Source of the DNA: an uncultured Pelagibacteraceae bacterium
Lineage (GTDB): Bacteria; Pseudomonadota; Alphaproteobacteria; Pelagibacterales; Pelagibacteraceae
Length of the DNA: 64,000 bases
Direction of reading: 5' to 3'
NCBI GenBank assembly: GCA_902579215.1
Contig: CACHGH010000004.1
Coordinates: forward strand, 1-64,000
Made by a program: the position numbers and the translations under genes. Positions 37,290 through 47,250 of this stretch are shown one piece after another. The notes below the pieces were generated by a model that was not told where the DNA came from, made no database searches, and saw nothing but the letters and a program-made list of their open reading frames with translations. Each line of letters begins with the position of its first letter. Within the stretch, counting starts at the first letter, position 1.

Positions 37290-37721
37290 ATCTTCTGCTC
37301 TTTTTTGAAAAGAATCAGCAATTTTATCTAAACCAAATTGAAATGATTTAGTCATAACTATATTTAAAAAATGGTTTTTTAATTCAAAATCAACCTCGAA
37401 TAAAACTTCTGTAATCTTGTTATCTTCTCTAAATTTCCATTTATTTTCTAAATATTTTAATGGCCCATCGAGATTTGTAACATAAATAGAGTCTTCTTTT
37501 TTGTTGAATTTAACATCACTTTTGTAGGTATCTTTAAATGGTCCTTTTCCTATTGTTAAATCTGCAACTATTAATAAAAGTTCACCTTGTAGTTTTTTTT
37601 TATGTACTTTTGCGTCTAAACAAAAAGGAACAAAAATTGGATATTTTTCTATATCAAGAACTAAATCGATTAACTGATCCTTGTTACATTCAATAGATCT
37701 TTTAACTGATGCTTTGGGCAT
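37272..37721 (-). CDS. Coq10/RatA-like START-domain protein
   Basis: A 149-residue protein of the polyketide cyclase / START-like family (Coq10 or RatA). The family start [33 protein letters not shown] and the end [20 protein letters not shown] are recognisable across several short matches. It may bind ubiquinone and help respiratory quinone function, or, as described for E. coli RatA, act on ribosome association. It starts within the end of lipA (20-base overlap), an arrangement common in alphaproteobacteria. Confidence 0.85.
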   Translation of the reverse strand: MPKASVKRSIECNKDQLIDLVLDIEKYPIFVPFCLDAKVHKKKLQGELLLIVADLTIGKGPFKDTYKSDVKFNKKEDSIYVTNLDGPLKYLENKWKFREDNKITEVLFEVDFELKNHFLNIVMTKSFQFGLDKIADSFQKRAEDLFNKT

Positions 37722-38640
37722 TAGTTTGATCTATTCTATTTTTTTGTAGTTTAGCAAAATCTTCATCTGCATGGTAAGAAGATCTTGTAAGTGGTGATGA
37801 AGAGACTAATAAAAAATTTTTTGATTTAGCTATTCTTTCTAATTCTTCAAATTCTTCTGGTCTATAATATCTATCTAAAGGATGGTGCTTAACAGATGGT
37901 TGAAGGTATTGACCTATTGTTAAAAAATCAACCTCAGCAGATTTTAAATCATCCATAACTTGTAAAATTTCATCTTTTTTTTCTCCTAGCCCAACCATTA
38001 TTCCAGATTTAGTAAAAATATTTTTATCAATTTTTTTTGCATTTTTTAAAAGTTCAAGCGAGGCAAAGTATCTTGATCCTGGTCTAACTTTTCTATAAAG
38101 GCTAGGAACTGTTTCGATATTATGATTAAAAACATCAGGTTTAGCTTCTATAACTTTTTTATATGAATTACCTTTTCTTAAAAAATCTGGAGTTAAAACT
38201 TCAATAGTTGTGTTTGGATTATATTTCCTAGTTTCTTTAATTACATCATAAAAATGGTTAGCACCACCATCATCAAGGTCGTCTCTATCTACAGATGTTA
38301 TAACGGCATGTCTTAAGTTTAATTTTTTCACTGCATTTGCAATTTTTAAAGGCTCTAGGCTATCAAGTGCTTTTGGTTTTCCAGTAATAACATCGCAAAA
38401 GGCACATGCTCTGGTACATGTATCTCCCATAATTAGAAAAGTCGCATGTCTCTTACTCCAACACTCAGTGATATTTGGACAATTAGCTTCTTGGCAAACG
38501 GTTTTTAAATTATGTTTATTAACTATTGTTTTAGTTAAAAAAAATTCTTGGCTATTAACTAGTTTAGCTCTAATCCAATCAGGTTTTTTTTTAATTGGAT
38601 TTATTGGTTTGTTTACTTTTTCTGGATGTCTAGCTTTCAT
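37702..38640 (-). CDS. lipA: Lipoyl synthase
   Basis: A 312-residue radical-SAM enzyme that inserts sulphur into octanoyl groups to make lipoate. The auxiliary cluster motif [13 protein letters not shown] and the radical-SAM motif [10 protein letters not shown] are intact. RPGSRY and the C-terminal [12 protein letters not shown] segment are also typical. It overlaps the ftsB-like gene upstream by 11 bases and ratA downstream by 20. In many relatives, pyruvate dehydrogenase genes lie between ftsB and lipA; here they are absent. Confidence 0.96.
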   Translation of the reverse strand: MKARHPEKVNKPINPIKKKPDWIRAKLVNSQEFFLTKTIVNKHNLKTVCQEANCPNITECWSKRHATFLIMGDTCTRACAFCDVITGKPKALDSLEPLKIANAVKKLNLRHAVITSVDRDDLDDGGANHFYDVIKETRKYNPNTTIEVLTPDFLRKGNSYKKVIEAKPDVFNHNIETVPSLYRKVRPGSRYFASLELLKNAKKIDKNIFTKSGIMVGLGEKKDEILQVMDDLKSAEVDFLTIGQYLQPSVKHHPLDRYYRPEEFEELERIAKSKNFLLVSSSPLTRSSYHADEDFAKLQKNRIDQTNAQSIS

Positions 38641-38932
38641 CTTTTTTTAATATATAGATAGTTTCGTTATCCCTACCATATAAAAATTTTTTTCTTATTA
38701 AAGTTTCTATATAATCTAGGTCAATTTTATCTACTAATAATGAATTTTTAAACTCTAAATCAACAATTTTTTTGGTTAATTCATCTTCTTCATTTTTAAG
38801 ATTAGTAAGTTCATGTTTTTTTTTAAAATATGAAAATAAACCTCTTTCACCACCAAATAAGTTAATTAAAAAATAGATCATTAAAAATGAGAATAGATAT
38901 ATAAGTAAATTTTTTTTAATTTTTAATAGCAT
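38630..38932 (-). CDS. FtsB/DivIC-like septum formation initiator
   Basis: A 100-residue bitopic protein with one membrane helix (about residues 9-26) followed by a periplasmic coiled coil (around [21 protein letters not shown]) and a short C-terminal region. Size, layout and position directly after eno match the FtsB/DivIC cell-division proteins of alphaproteobacteria, which bridge FtsQ and FtsL in the divisome. Sequence conservation is weak in this family, so the call depends partly on position. Confidence 0.78.
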   Translation of the reverse strand: MLLKIKKNLLIYLFSFLMIYFLINLFGGERGLFSYFKKKHELTNLKNEEDELTKKIVDLEFKNSLLVDKIDLDYIETLIRKKFLYGRDNETIYILKKDES

Positions 38933-38934
38933 AT

Positions 38935-40191
38935 TTAAAGTTTATTCATTTTTGATTTATTTCCTAGTTCTTCTTCTATACGTAATAATTGGTTATATTT
39001 AGCAACTCTTTCTGATCTTGATAAAGAACCACTTTTTATTTGATTTGAATTTGTTCCAACTGCCATATCAGATATAAATGTATCCTCTGTATCACCAGAT
39101 CTATGAGAAATTATGGTCTTAAAACCTGCTAAATGTGCAAACTTTATAACTTCAAGAGTTTCAGTGACAGTTCCTATTTGATTTAGCTTTATCAATATTG
39201 AATTAGATGAGTTGTTAAGAAATCCTTTGTTTAGTCTTTCTAAATTAGTAACATAAAGATCATCCCCGACAATTTGAATTTTTGAGTCGATTTTGTTCAT
39301 GAAATCTGACCAAGAGGACCAATCGTTTTCAGAAAAAGGATCCTCGATTGACTTTATCTTAAATTTTTTAATTAATTGAACATACTTTTTAATTGTTTGT
39401 TCGGTAGATAATAATTTTTTTGAATGAATAGAATATTTTTTATTTTTATATAATTCATTGGCGGCAACATCAAGACAGATAGATATATCTTTTCCATTTA
39501 TAAATCCTGAAACACTTATAGATTTTAATATTAATTTCAAAGCTTCTTCATTGCTATTTATCATTGGAGCAAAGCCACCTTCGTCTCCTACTGATGTTGA
39601 TAAACCTTTTTTTTTAATAATTTTTCTTAAATTGTTTATAACTAAAAAGCACATTCTTAGAGATTCTGAAAAAGATTTAGCACCATCAGGTCTGATCATA
39701 AATTCTTGAATTCTCAAGCCATTATTTGCATGAGATCCTCCATTAATGATGTTCATCAAAGGATACGGTAATTTGTAATTATTTTTAAGTAAAAATGACT
39801 TATATAATGGAATCTTTCTTAATTTTGCTGAAAGTTTTTTAACAGCCATTGATACAGCTAATGTGGTATTGCCTCCAATTTTACTTTTTTGTTTTGTTCC
39901 ATCTAATTTAATTAATATATGGTCTATTTTTTCTTGATTATGAACAAATTGATTTTTTATTTTTTTTGATATTTTTTTATTAATTATTTCTACAGATTTA
40001 AATACACTTTTTCCTAAATATTTTTTATTGTAAATGTCCCTTTTTTCAAAAGCTTCAAATGTTCCAGTTGATGCACCAGAGGGAGAAATTGCTATAGAAC
40101 TTATATTATTTGAAAATACTTCTGCTTCAACTGTTGGGTTGCCTCTACTATCAAAAACTTGTCTTCCAACAACTTTTGTAATTTTATGCAT
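38935..40191 (-). CDS. eno: Enolase
   Basis: A 418-residue glycolytic enzyme converting 2-phosphoglycerate to phosphoenolpyruvate. Motifs: FDSRGNPTVEAEVF, SGASTGTFEAFEKRD, INGGSHANNGLRIQEFM, VGDEGGFAPM, IEDPFSENDW, the metal-ligand VGDDLYVTN and SHRSGDTEDTFISDMAVG. The catalytic lysines lie in ILIKLNQIGT and the C-terminal block. It overlaps kdsA by 8 bases; both use or supply phosphoenolpyruvate, since KdsA consumes it. Confidence 0.97.
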   Translation of the reverse strand: MHKITKVVGRQVFDSRGNPTVEAEVFSNNISSIAISPSGASTGTFEAFEKRDIYNKKYLGKSVFKSVEIINKKISKKIKNQFVHNQEKIDHILIKLDGTKQKSKIGGNTTLAVSMAVKKLSAKLRKIPLYKSFLLKNNYKLPYPLMNIINGGSHANNGLRIQEFMIRPDGAKSFSESLRMCFLVINNLRKIIKKKGLSTSVGDEGGFAPMINSNEEALKLILKSISVSGFINGKDISICLDVAANELYKNKKYSIHSKKLLSTEQTIKKYVQLIKKFKIKSIEDPFSENDWSSWSDFMNKIDSKIQIVGDDLYVTNLERLNKGFLNNSSNSILIKLNQIGTVTETLEVIKFAHLAGFKTIISHRSGDTEDTFISDMAVGTNSNQIKSGSLSRSERVAKYNQLLRIEEELGNKSKMNKL

Positions 40192-41017
40192 TATTTTTTT
40201 TTACTAAGCTATCAATTTCAACAATTTGATTTAATAAATTTTCTAATTTACTTAGAGGTACCATATTTGGTCCATCTGAAGGTGCATTATCAGGATCTTG
40301 GTGTGTTTCAATAAAAATTCCTGCGACACCCACTGCTGAAGCTGCTCTTGATAAATGCTCTACAAATTCTCTTTGGCCTCCACTTTTTTCTCCCATGCCA
40401 CCTGGTTGTTGCACTGAGTGAGTTGCATCAAAAATTACTGGGTAACCATTTTTTGCCATAATAGGAATAGATCTCATATCCGAAACCAAAGTATTATAAC
40501 CAAAGCTAGCACCACGTTCTGTAACTAAAATTTGATCATTTCCTGAATCAGATATTTTTTTTGTAACATTAATCATATCCCATGGCGCTAAAAATTGTCC
40601 TTTTTTGACATTTATAATTTTTTTTGTTTTGGCAGCTGCAATCAGTAGATCTGTTTGTCTGCACAGAAAAGCTGGAATTTGAAGTACATCAACATGGTTA
40701 GAAACAATTTTACATTGTTCTTCATTATGAATATCGGTTAAAATTGGAGTATTTAAATCTTTTTTAATTTTATCAAAAACTGGTAATGATTTTTCTAAAC
40801 CAGCGCCCCTCTTACCTTTAATGCTTGTTCTATTAGCCTTATCAAAAGAAGTTTTATAAATAAAACCTATGTTTAATTTACTAGAAATTTCACTTATTTT
40901 ACCAGCCATATCCATAGCATGCTGTTCAGACTCAAGCTGACATGGTCCAGCAATTAAGGTTATCTTATTATTATTAGATATTTTAATACCATTACAATTT
41001 ACTTCTTTATTTTTCAT
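40184..41017 (-). CDS. kdsA: KDO-8-phosphate synthase
   Basis: A 277-residue 3-deoxy-D-manno-octulosonate 8-phosphate synthase, which condenses phosphoenolpyruvate with arabinose 5-phosphate for the lipopolysaccharide inner core. Motifs: LIAGPCQLESEQHAMDMA, YKTSFDKANRTS, RGAGLEK, LQIPAFLCRQTDLL, TERGASFGYNTLVSDMR and FDATHSVQQPGG. It overlaps pyrG by 4 bases (ATGA). CTP from PyrG is also used to activate KDO, giving a plausible reason for the order pyrG-kdsA. Confidence 0.96.
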   Translation of the reverse strand: MKNKEVNCNGIKISNNNKITLIAGPCQLESEQHAMDMAGKISEISSKLNIGFIYKTSFDKANRTSIKGKRGAGLEKSLPVFDKIKKDLNTPILTDIHNEEQCKIVSNHVDVLQIPAFLCRQTDLLIAAAKTKKIINVKKGQFLAPWDMINVTKKISDSGNDQILVTERGASFGYNTLVSDMRSIPIMAKNGYPVIFDATHSVQQPGGMGEKSGGQREFVEHLSRAASAVGVAGIFIETHQDPDNAPSDGPNMVPLSKLENLLNQIVEIDSLVKKNNA

Positions 41018-42630
41018 TTGTAGAATTTTGCAGCTTTGATAAATGATGAGAATAAAGGATGTGGAGTTAAAGGTCTAGATCTAAATTCTGGATGAAATTG
41101 AACTCCTATAAACCATGGATGGTTTTTAAGCTCAACTATTTCAGGCAGTTTATTATCTGGTGACATTCCAGAAAAAAGCATGCCTTTATTTTCAAATTTT
41201 TCTTTTAAATTACTATTCACTTCGTATCGATGCCTATGTCTTTCAAATATAGATTTTGATTTATAAATTTTTTGTATCAATGAATTATGTCTTAATTTAG
41301 CTTCATATAAACCTAATCTCATTGTACCCCCGAGATCTATGTTTGTTCCTTTTATTAACCTTCCATCTTTATTCCACTCATTTAATAAACCAACTACGGG
41401 AAAGCATTTTTTATCAAGTTCACTAGAGCCAGCATTTTTGATCTTTAAAGTATTTCTTGCAAATTCAATTACTGCCATTTGCATTCCAAAACATATGCCT
41501 AAAAAAGGTATTTTATATTTTCTTGCATATGTAATGGCAGATACTTTTCCTTCTGTTCCTCTTTTTCCAAATCCACCAGGAATTAAAATTCCAGATACAT
41601 TTTTTAAAACTTGTTTAATTTGATTAGATTTTAATTTATCAGATTCAATTCTTACTAAATTTACTTTTATATTATTGCTTATTCCTCCATGAATTAAGGC
41701 TTCATCCAATGATTTATATGCATCTTTCAAATTTACATACTTACCTATAATCGCAATATTTACTATTTTTTTTGTATTTAAAACAGTTTTAGTAATTTTC
41801 TTCCATGGTAATAAATTCACTTTCTTTTTTGGTTTTAACTTAAAGTACTTTAAAACCTGCTTATCTAATTTTTCATTATAAAAGCTTATGGGTGCTTCAT
41901 AAATTGTTCTAACGTCAACAGTTTCTATAACATTTTCAATTGATACATTGCAGAATAAAGATATTTTTTTTCTTTGATCAAGGGGAATACTTTTTTGAGA
42001 TCGACAAATAATTATATTTGGTTGAATGCCAAGACTTCTTAATTCTTTAACTGAGTGTTGTGTTGGTTTTGTTTTAATTTCATCTGAAGATTTTAAAAAT
42101 GGTACAAATGTTAAATGAATAAATAAACTTTTATCTCTACCAACCTCATTTGAAAATTGTCTTATTGCCTCTACAAATGGTAAACTTTCTATATCACCTA
42201 CGGTTCCGCCAATCTCACAAATAACGAAATCTTCGTTAGTTATATCACCTCTTATAAACTCTCTTATTCTATCAGTAACATGTGGTATAACTTGAACTGT
42301 TTTTCCTAAATAATTACCTTTACGTTCTTTTTTAATTATATCGCTATAAATTTTTCCAGTTGTAATATTGTCTGATTTTTTTGCTGAAATATTTGTAAAT
42401 CTTTCATAGTGACCAAGATCAAGGTCTGTTTCTGCGCCATCATTAGTTACAAAAACTTCACCATGTTGAAATGGACTCATGGTCCCTGGATCTACATTTA
42501 GATATGGATCCATTTTTCTTATTCTAACTTTATAACCTTGAGATTTTAAAAGATAAGCTAATGAAGCAGAAGATAATCCCTTGCCTAAAGATGAAACCAC
42601 GCCGCCAGTAACGAATATATATCGCGCCAT
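41014..42630 (-). CDS. pyrG: CTP synthase
   Basis: A 538-residue CTP synthase making CTP from UTP. The N-terminal synthase domain has YIFVTGGVVSSLGKGL, KMDPYLNVDPGTMSP and EVFVTNDGAETDLDLGHYERF. The C-terminal glutamine amidotransferase has the nucleophile Cys in FLGICFGMQ and the His-Glu pair in VQFHPEF. Full length. It follows secG after 46 bases and overlaps kdsA. The pyrimidine pathway gene pyrH, often seen beside tsf, is missing from this window. Confidence 0.97.
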   Translation of the reverse strand: MARYIFVTGGVVSSLGKGLSSASLAYLLKSQGYKVRIRKMDPYLNVDPGTMSPFQHGEVFVTNDGAETDLDLGHYERFTNISAKKSDNITTGKIYSDIIKKERKGNYLGKTVQVIPHVTDRIREFIRGDITNEDFVICEIGGTVGDIESLPFVEAIRQFSNEVGRDKSLFIHLTFVPFLKSSDEIKTKPTQHSVKELRSLGIQPNIIICRSQKSIPLDQRKKISLFCNVSIENVIETVDVRTIYEAPISFYNEKLDKQVLKYFKLKPKKKVNLLPWKKITKTVLNTKKIVNIAIIGKYVNLKDAYKSLDEALIHGGISNNIKVNLVRIESDKLKSNQIKQVLKNVSGILIPGGFGKRGTEGKVSAITYARKYKIPFLGICFGMQMAVIEFARNTLKIKNAGSSELDKKCFPVVGLLNEWNKDGRLIKGTNIDLGGTMRLGLYEAKLRHNSLIQKIYKSKSIFERHRHRYEVNSNLKEKFENKGMLFSGMSPDNKLPEIVELKNHPWFIGVQFHPEFRSRPLTPHPLFSSFIKAAKFYK

Positions 42631-42676
42631 GGAATTATCTTATAACTATTTAATTTGCAAATTGAAAGTATTAATT

Positions 42677-42973
42677 TTAATTTTCTGGAATTTCCGGTGT
42701 ATCGCCAGATTCCTCTTCTATTTTATCAATTACTGATATTTCTGGTTTTAAATCCCCTCTAGATACTATTGTAAGGCTTAAACTGCAAATAATAAATAAT
42801 GCTGCCACAATAGATGTTGCTTTAGTAAAAAAATCACCTGCTGTTCGAGAAAACATAAAACTATCTTGTGATACACCAATACCTAAGGCTCCACCCTCAG
42901 ATTTTTGAATCAAAACTAAACATACCAATACTAAGGCAAGAACTACATTGATGACTAATAGAATGTTTTCCAT
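42677..42973 (-). CDS. secG: Preprotein translocase subunit SecG
   Basis: A 98-residue membrane protein with two transmembrane helices (about residues 4-22 and 54-71) and the conserved cytoplasmic loop VLIQKSEGGALGIG. SecG assists SecYE and SecA in protein export. The C-terminal tail is acidic (EESGDTPEIPEN). It follows tpiA after five bases, the order tpiA-secG-pyrG being widespread in proteobacteria. Confidence 0.93.
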   Translation of the reverse strand: MENILLVINVVLALVLVCLVLIQKSEGGALGIGVSQDSFMFSRTAGDFFTKATSIVAALFIICSLSLTIVSRGDLKPEISVIDKIEEESGDTPEIPEN

Positions 42974-42978
42974 AAGGT

Positions 42979-43731
42979 CTAGATAAAGGTTTTTTTGACT
43001 ATATCAATAAAATTTTTAGATTTTTGCGAAGCGCCACCTATCAAAAAACCATCTATAATTTTAATTTCTTTAAGTTTTTGTATATTGTTTGAATTTACAG
43101 ATCCACCGTATAAAACTTTAGGGAATTTTAATCTAAAGTTATTTTTTAATTTGTTTTTAACAAAATTTATAGTTTGACTTAAATCTTTTGATTTGGGTAT
43201 TAATCCTGTTCCAATGGACCAAATAGGCTCATAAGCAAAAAGAATTCTATCTTTCTTTTTAACACCTTTAAGTGCTCTTGAAATCTGTCTTATTAAAACA
43301 CGATTAGTATCTTTTTTTCTTTTTTGTTTTAACGTTTCTCCAAAACAAAAAATTATATTTAAATTATTTTTAATTGATGATTTTATTTTTTTATTTATGT
43401 CATCATCAGTTTCACCTGTGGATCTATTTTCTGAATGTCCAATAATTACGTATTTAACACCAATTTTTTTTAGCATTTTAGAACTTATAGATCCAGTATA
43501 GGGACCACTTGACTCTTCATGGTGACAGTTTTGAGCGCCTAAAATTATTTTTGAATTTTGTATTTTTTTATAGAAAGTGTTTAGAAGTGTATATGGGGGA
43601 CAGTATATTAACTTAAATTTTTTATTTTTACTCAATTTTGAAAATTTAATAACATTATTTATTGAATTTAGTGATTTTATATCACCAAACATTTTCCAAT
43701 TTGCTATAAAATACATATATTTATTTGTCAT
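42979..43731 (-). CDS. tpiA: Triosephosphate isomerase
   Basis: A 250-residue glycolytic isomerase interconverting dihydroxyacetone phosphate and glyceraldehyde 3-phosphate. The catalytic lysine is in FIANWKMFG, the catalytic histidine in VIIGHSENR, and the catalytic glutamate in FAYEPIWSIGTG. The phosphate-grip loops are VLYGGSVN and GFLIGGAS. It is divergent from the PpiD-like gene across 58 bases. Confidence 0.96.
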   Translation of the reverse strand: MTNKYMYFIANWKMFGDIKSLNSINNVIKFSKLSKNKKFKLIYCPPYTLLNTFYKKIQNSKIILGAQNCHHEESSGPYTGSISSKMLKKIGVKYVIIGHSENRSTGETDDDINKKIKSSIKNNLNIIFCFGETLKQKRKKDTNRVLIRQISRALKGVKKKDRILFAYEPIWSIGTGLIPKSKDLSQTINFVKNKLKNNFRLKFPKVLYGGSVNSNNIQKLKEIKIIDGFLIGGASQKSKNFIDIVKKTFI

Positions 43732-43789
43732 AATGAAAATTTTAATCTATAGGTTTGTCATTTAGAGATCAATATCTTAAAAAATACCA

Positions 43790-45217
43790 ATGTTAAATAA
43801 TATTCGAAATTTTTCCAAAACTGTGTTTGCCAAAATAATACTGGTGATAATTATTATTCCTTTTGTTTTTTGGGGTATGGGAGGCGTTTTTAATACAGGA
43901 AACACAAACAACATAGTTAAAATAGATAATCAAAATATATCTACACAAGATTTTATGGATCATTTAAATGACATGAGATTAGATCCAGATACTATTAGAG
44001 ATAATATTGACAATAATTTAATTGAGGAAATTTTAGCGGGTCTAATATCAAAAGTATTGCTTGATATGGAGATTAAAAATCTAGATCTTCAACTATCAGA
44101 AAAAAATTTAGGAAGAACAATTAAAAATAATAAAAATTTTTTAGATGATGATAAAAAATTTTCTAGGGTAAAATATGAAAAATTCTTAATATTAAATAAC
44201 ATAGATGCTCCAAGTTTTGAAAAAAGAGTTTATGAAAATGAATTAAAAAAAAGGTTGTTTAATTATATAAGTGGTGGAATTAAATCGCCTTTATTTTTAA
44301 CAAATCAAATTTTTGAAGAAGAGACGAAAAATATTGATGTAGAAGTGCTGGAGTTAAACGGTATTTATAAGTCAAAAAAAAGTTTCACAACAGTTGAGAT
44401 TAATAAATTTATTGATGAAAACAAAGAAATATTAGAAGTAGATTATATTGATTTTAGTTATGTAAAACTTAACCCAAAAAATTTAACTGGATCAAATGAA
44501 TTTAGTGATCTTTTCTTCAATAGAGTTGATGAAATTGAAAATAAAATTTTAAATGGAGAAAGTTTTGAAAGTATAGTTTCTCAATATAAATTGAAAGCAC
44601 TAAGTAAAAAGGATTATACACATAATTCTGGAGACGATATAGATAAGTCCATCTATAGTAAAAGAAATGAAACCAAAATACAACTTATTGATAAAGATGA
44701 CTTTTATTTAATGTATGAAATTAAAAATATTAAAAAAATTCTTCCAGAAATAAATAATAATAATTTTAAAAGTAAAGTTGTAAATCTTATTTATGAAAAA
44801 AATAAATATGATTATAATAAAAAATTAATTGAGGAGATTAATAGCAAAATTTTTGATAATAATTCTTTTATAAAGTTATCAAACAATAAATCTATTCCAA
44901 TAAAAAAAATAAAGATAAGCTCTATTCAAGATGACAAAAAATTTACTAGTGACTCCATAAAGCTTTTATATTCTTTACCGATAAACTCATTTACTTTGGT
45001 AACGGATGATAAAAATAATATATATTTAGCTAAAATATTAAAACAATATACCAGAAATATTAAAAAAAGTTCGGATGAGTATAATAAATATTTTATAAAA
45101 TCAAATGTTAAGATTAAAGAAAACATTTACTCGTCGTATGATGTTTTAATTAATGGTAAATATAAAGTGAAAATTAATGAAAAAACAATTGAAAGAGTAA
45201 AAAACTATTTTAGATGA
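43790..45217 (+). CDS. PpiD/SurA-like periplasmic chaperone, PPIase domain not evident
   Basis: A 475-residue protein anchored by one N-terminal transmembrane helix (about residues 11-31, KTVFAKIILVIIIIPFVFWG), with the rest probably periplasmic. The N-terminal part resembles the SurA_N chaperone region of PpiD (VKIDNQNISTQDFMDHL), and a C-terminal region is expected to be chaperone-like. It is shorter than PpiD (about 620 residues). The typical parvulin PPIase motifs (a GG-LG region) are not visible, so it may be a chaperone without isomerase activity. The gene directly before trpE in alphaproteobacteria is often such a PpiD homologue. The stop overlaps the trpE start. Confidence 0.8.
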   Translation: MLNNIRNFSKTVFAKIILVIIIIPFVFWGMGGVFNTGNTNNIVKIDNQNISTQDFMDHLNDMRLDPDTIRDNIDNNLIEEILAGLISKVLLDMEIKNLDLQLSEKNLGRTIKNNKNFLDDDKKFSRVKYEKFLILNNIDAPSFEKRVYENELKKRLFNYISGGIKSPLFLTNQIFEEETKNIDVEVLELNGIYKSKKSFTTVEINKFIDENKEILEVDYIDFSYVKLNPKNLTGSNEFSDLFFNRVDEIENKILNGESFESIVSQYKLKALSKKDYTHNSGDDIDKSIYSKRNETKIQLIDKDDFYLMYEIKNIKKILPEINNNNFKSKVVNLIYEKNKYDYNKKLIEEINSKIFDNNSFIKLSNNKSIPIKKIKISSIQDDKKFTSDSIKLLYSLPINSFTLVTDDKNNIYLAKILKQYTRNIKKSSDEYNKYFIKSNVKIKENIYSSYDVLINGKYKVKINEKTIERVKNYFR

Positions 45218-46678
45218 TGATTAATAGAAACTTTAAAGATTTCAAGTTTCAACATAAAAGAAATCAAAACCAAATTTTATTTACATCAAAAAAAGTAAAA
45301 GGAAATAATCAAATTTTAAATTTAATAGATAATTTTCTTAATGAAAAAAATAGCTTTGTTTTTGAGTCAGTTGAAAAAGGTGTTATTAGAGGTAGATACA
45401 CTATATTTGGGAGAAAGCCTGACAAAATATGGGAATTTAATGATAAAAATTCATACACTGTTGATAAATTTAATAAAAAGAAAAAAATAGAAGGAGATCC
45501 AAAAAAAAATATTGAAAAAATTATCGAAGACTTCAAGTTTAAAACACCTAAAAGTTTACCTCCAATATGCTCATTAATATCAGGATATTTTTCATACGAT
45601 ATAATAAGATATTTAGAGAAAATACCAAATACATGTAAAGATGATCTTAAGCTGCCAGATGTAAGAATTATAAGACCTAGAGTTTTAATTATTCACGATA
45701 ATCTACGAAAGAAAATTTTTTATATAGTTAATGTTTTTAAAGATGAAAAGATTAATGATTATAAGAAAAAATACTTTGATATTAAAAGTGAATTAAATTT
45801 TTTAATGTCATTATCTGAAATTAATTCAATAAAAAAAAATAAATAAAAATAAGAAAATAAATCTTCTTATTAAATCAAATACTTCAAAAGAAAAATTTAT
45901 ATCAATAGTTAATAAAGCTAAAAAATACATTAAAATAGGCGATATATTTCAAGTAGTTTTAAGTCAAAGATTTGAATCGAAATTAACAAAGGAACCTTTA
46001 GAAATATATAAAAAACTTAGAGTCACTAACCCATCTCCATTCATGTACTTTTTTAATTTTGAAGATTTTCAAATTATTGGTGCAAGTCCTGAAATTTTGG
46101 TTAGGCTTAGAAACAATCAAATAACCATACGTCCAATTGCTGGAACAAGACCTAGAGGTAAAAATAATAAACAAGATAAATTTTTAGCTAAAGATCTATT
46201 AAGTGATAAAAAAGAACTATCAGAACACTTAATGTTACTAGATCTTGGCAGAAATGATGTTGGTAAAGTTGCTAAAGTTAACTCTGTTAAAGTAACTGAA
46301 AAATTTAAAATAGAAAAATATTCGCATGTTATGCACATTGTTTCTAACGTTATTGGAATATTTAATAAAAAATACTCAAAATTCAATTCTCTGTTATCAG
46401 GATTTCCTGCTGGAACAGTTTCTGGCGCACCAAAAATAAGGGCAATGGAAATTATTGATGAATTAGAAAAAACAAAAAGAAAAATTTATGCGGGTGGAAT
46501 CGGTTATTTTTCTGCGAACGGTGAGTTTGATACGTGTATAGCATTAAGAACTGCATTGGTTAAAAATGATAAATTTTATGTTCAGGCTGGTGCTGGCATT
46601 GTAGCTGATAGTAAACCTGAAAATGAGTATAAAGAAACAATTAATAAAGCTAAAGCATTGTTAAGTGCATTGAAATAA
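45214..46678 (+). CDS. trpE: Anthranilate synthase component I, interrupted by a +1 frameshift
   Basis: Anthranilate synthase large subunit, the first step of tryptophan synthesis from chorismate. The first part (45214-45846) contains the N-terminal regulatory domain (SFVFESVEKGVIRGRYTIFGR). The rest continues in the next frame, from about 45842 to 46678, with KAKKYIKIGDIFQVVLSQRF, DLGRNDVGKVA, GFPAGTVSGAPKIRAMEIIDE and FYVQAGAGIVADS. Removing one A from the nine-A run at 45831-45839 joins both into 487 residues, the normal length. All catalytic segments are intact, so a sequence error or a slippery homopolymer is more likely than a dead gene. trpG, trpD and trpC follow. Confidence 0.9.
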
Positions 46679-47250
46679 TGAAAATACTTTTAATAGATAA
46701 CTACGATAGTTTTACATTTAATCTTTATCACTACATATCCTCACTGAAAGTAAAAGTTGATGTAGTTAGAAATGATAAAATTAACACTAAACAAATTTTA
46801 AAAAAAAAATATAATAAAATAGTAATTTCTCCTGGTCCTGGAAATCCCAATCAAGCTGGTAACTGCATAAAAATAGTTAATTCACTTTATAAAAAAATAC
46901 CAATTCTAGGAGTTTGCCTAGGGCACCAAATAATAGGCCAAGTATTTGGATCAAAAATAATTCAAGCAAAAAAACTGATGCATGGCAAAACAAGTATAAT
47001 TTTTTCTAAAAATTTAGGCATTTTAAAAAATATTCCAAGTAAATTTGAAGCTACAAGATATCATAGTCTTATTATTGATAAAAAAACCTTAAATAAAGAT
47101 CTTATTCTTACAGCAAAAACTTCAGATGGAATAGTAATGGGAATTGAACATAAAAAATATAATATACATGGTGTTCAATTTCATCCAGAAAGCATAAAAA
47201 CACCTATTGGTATTAAAATATTAAAAAATTTTATAAATTATAAAAAATGA
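46678..47250 (+). CDS. trpG: Anthranilate synthase component II (glutamine amidotransferase)
   Basis: A 190-residue glutamine amidotransferase delivering ammonia to TrpE. Motifs: LLIDNYDSFTFNLYHY, ISPGPGNP, nucleophile Cys in GVCLGHQIIGQVFG, and His-Glu in GVQFHPESIKTP. Its start overlaps the trpE stop by one base (TAATG), so it is translationally coupled. The same enzyme may serve folate synthesis (PabA role), since a single copy is common in small genomes. Confidence 0.95.
   Translation: MKILLIDNYDSFTFNLYHYISSLKVKVDVVRNDKINTKQILKKKYNKIVISPGPGNPNQAGNCIKIVNSLYKKIPILGVCLGHQIIGQVFGSKIIQAKKLMHGKTSIIFSKNLGILKNIPSKFEATRYHSLIIDKKTLNKDLILTAKTSDGIVMGIEHKKYNIHGVQFHPESIKTPIGIKILKNFINYKK

Noticed and set aside
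46043-46678. Separate 211-residue chorismate-binding enzyme
   Set aside because: It is the C-terminal half of TrpE; the frame is open further upstream to the A-run where it joins the first half.
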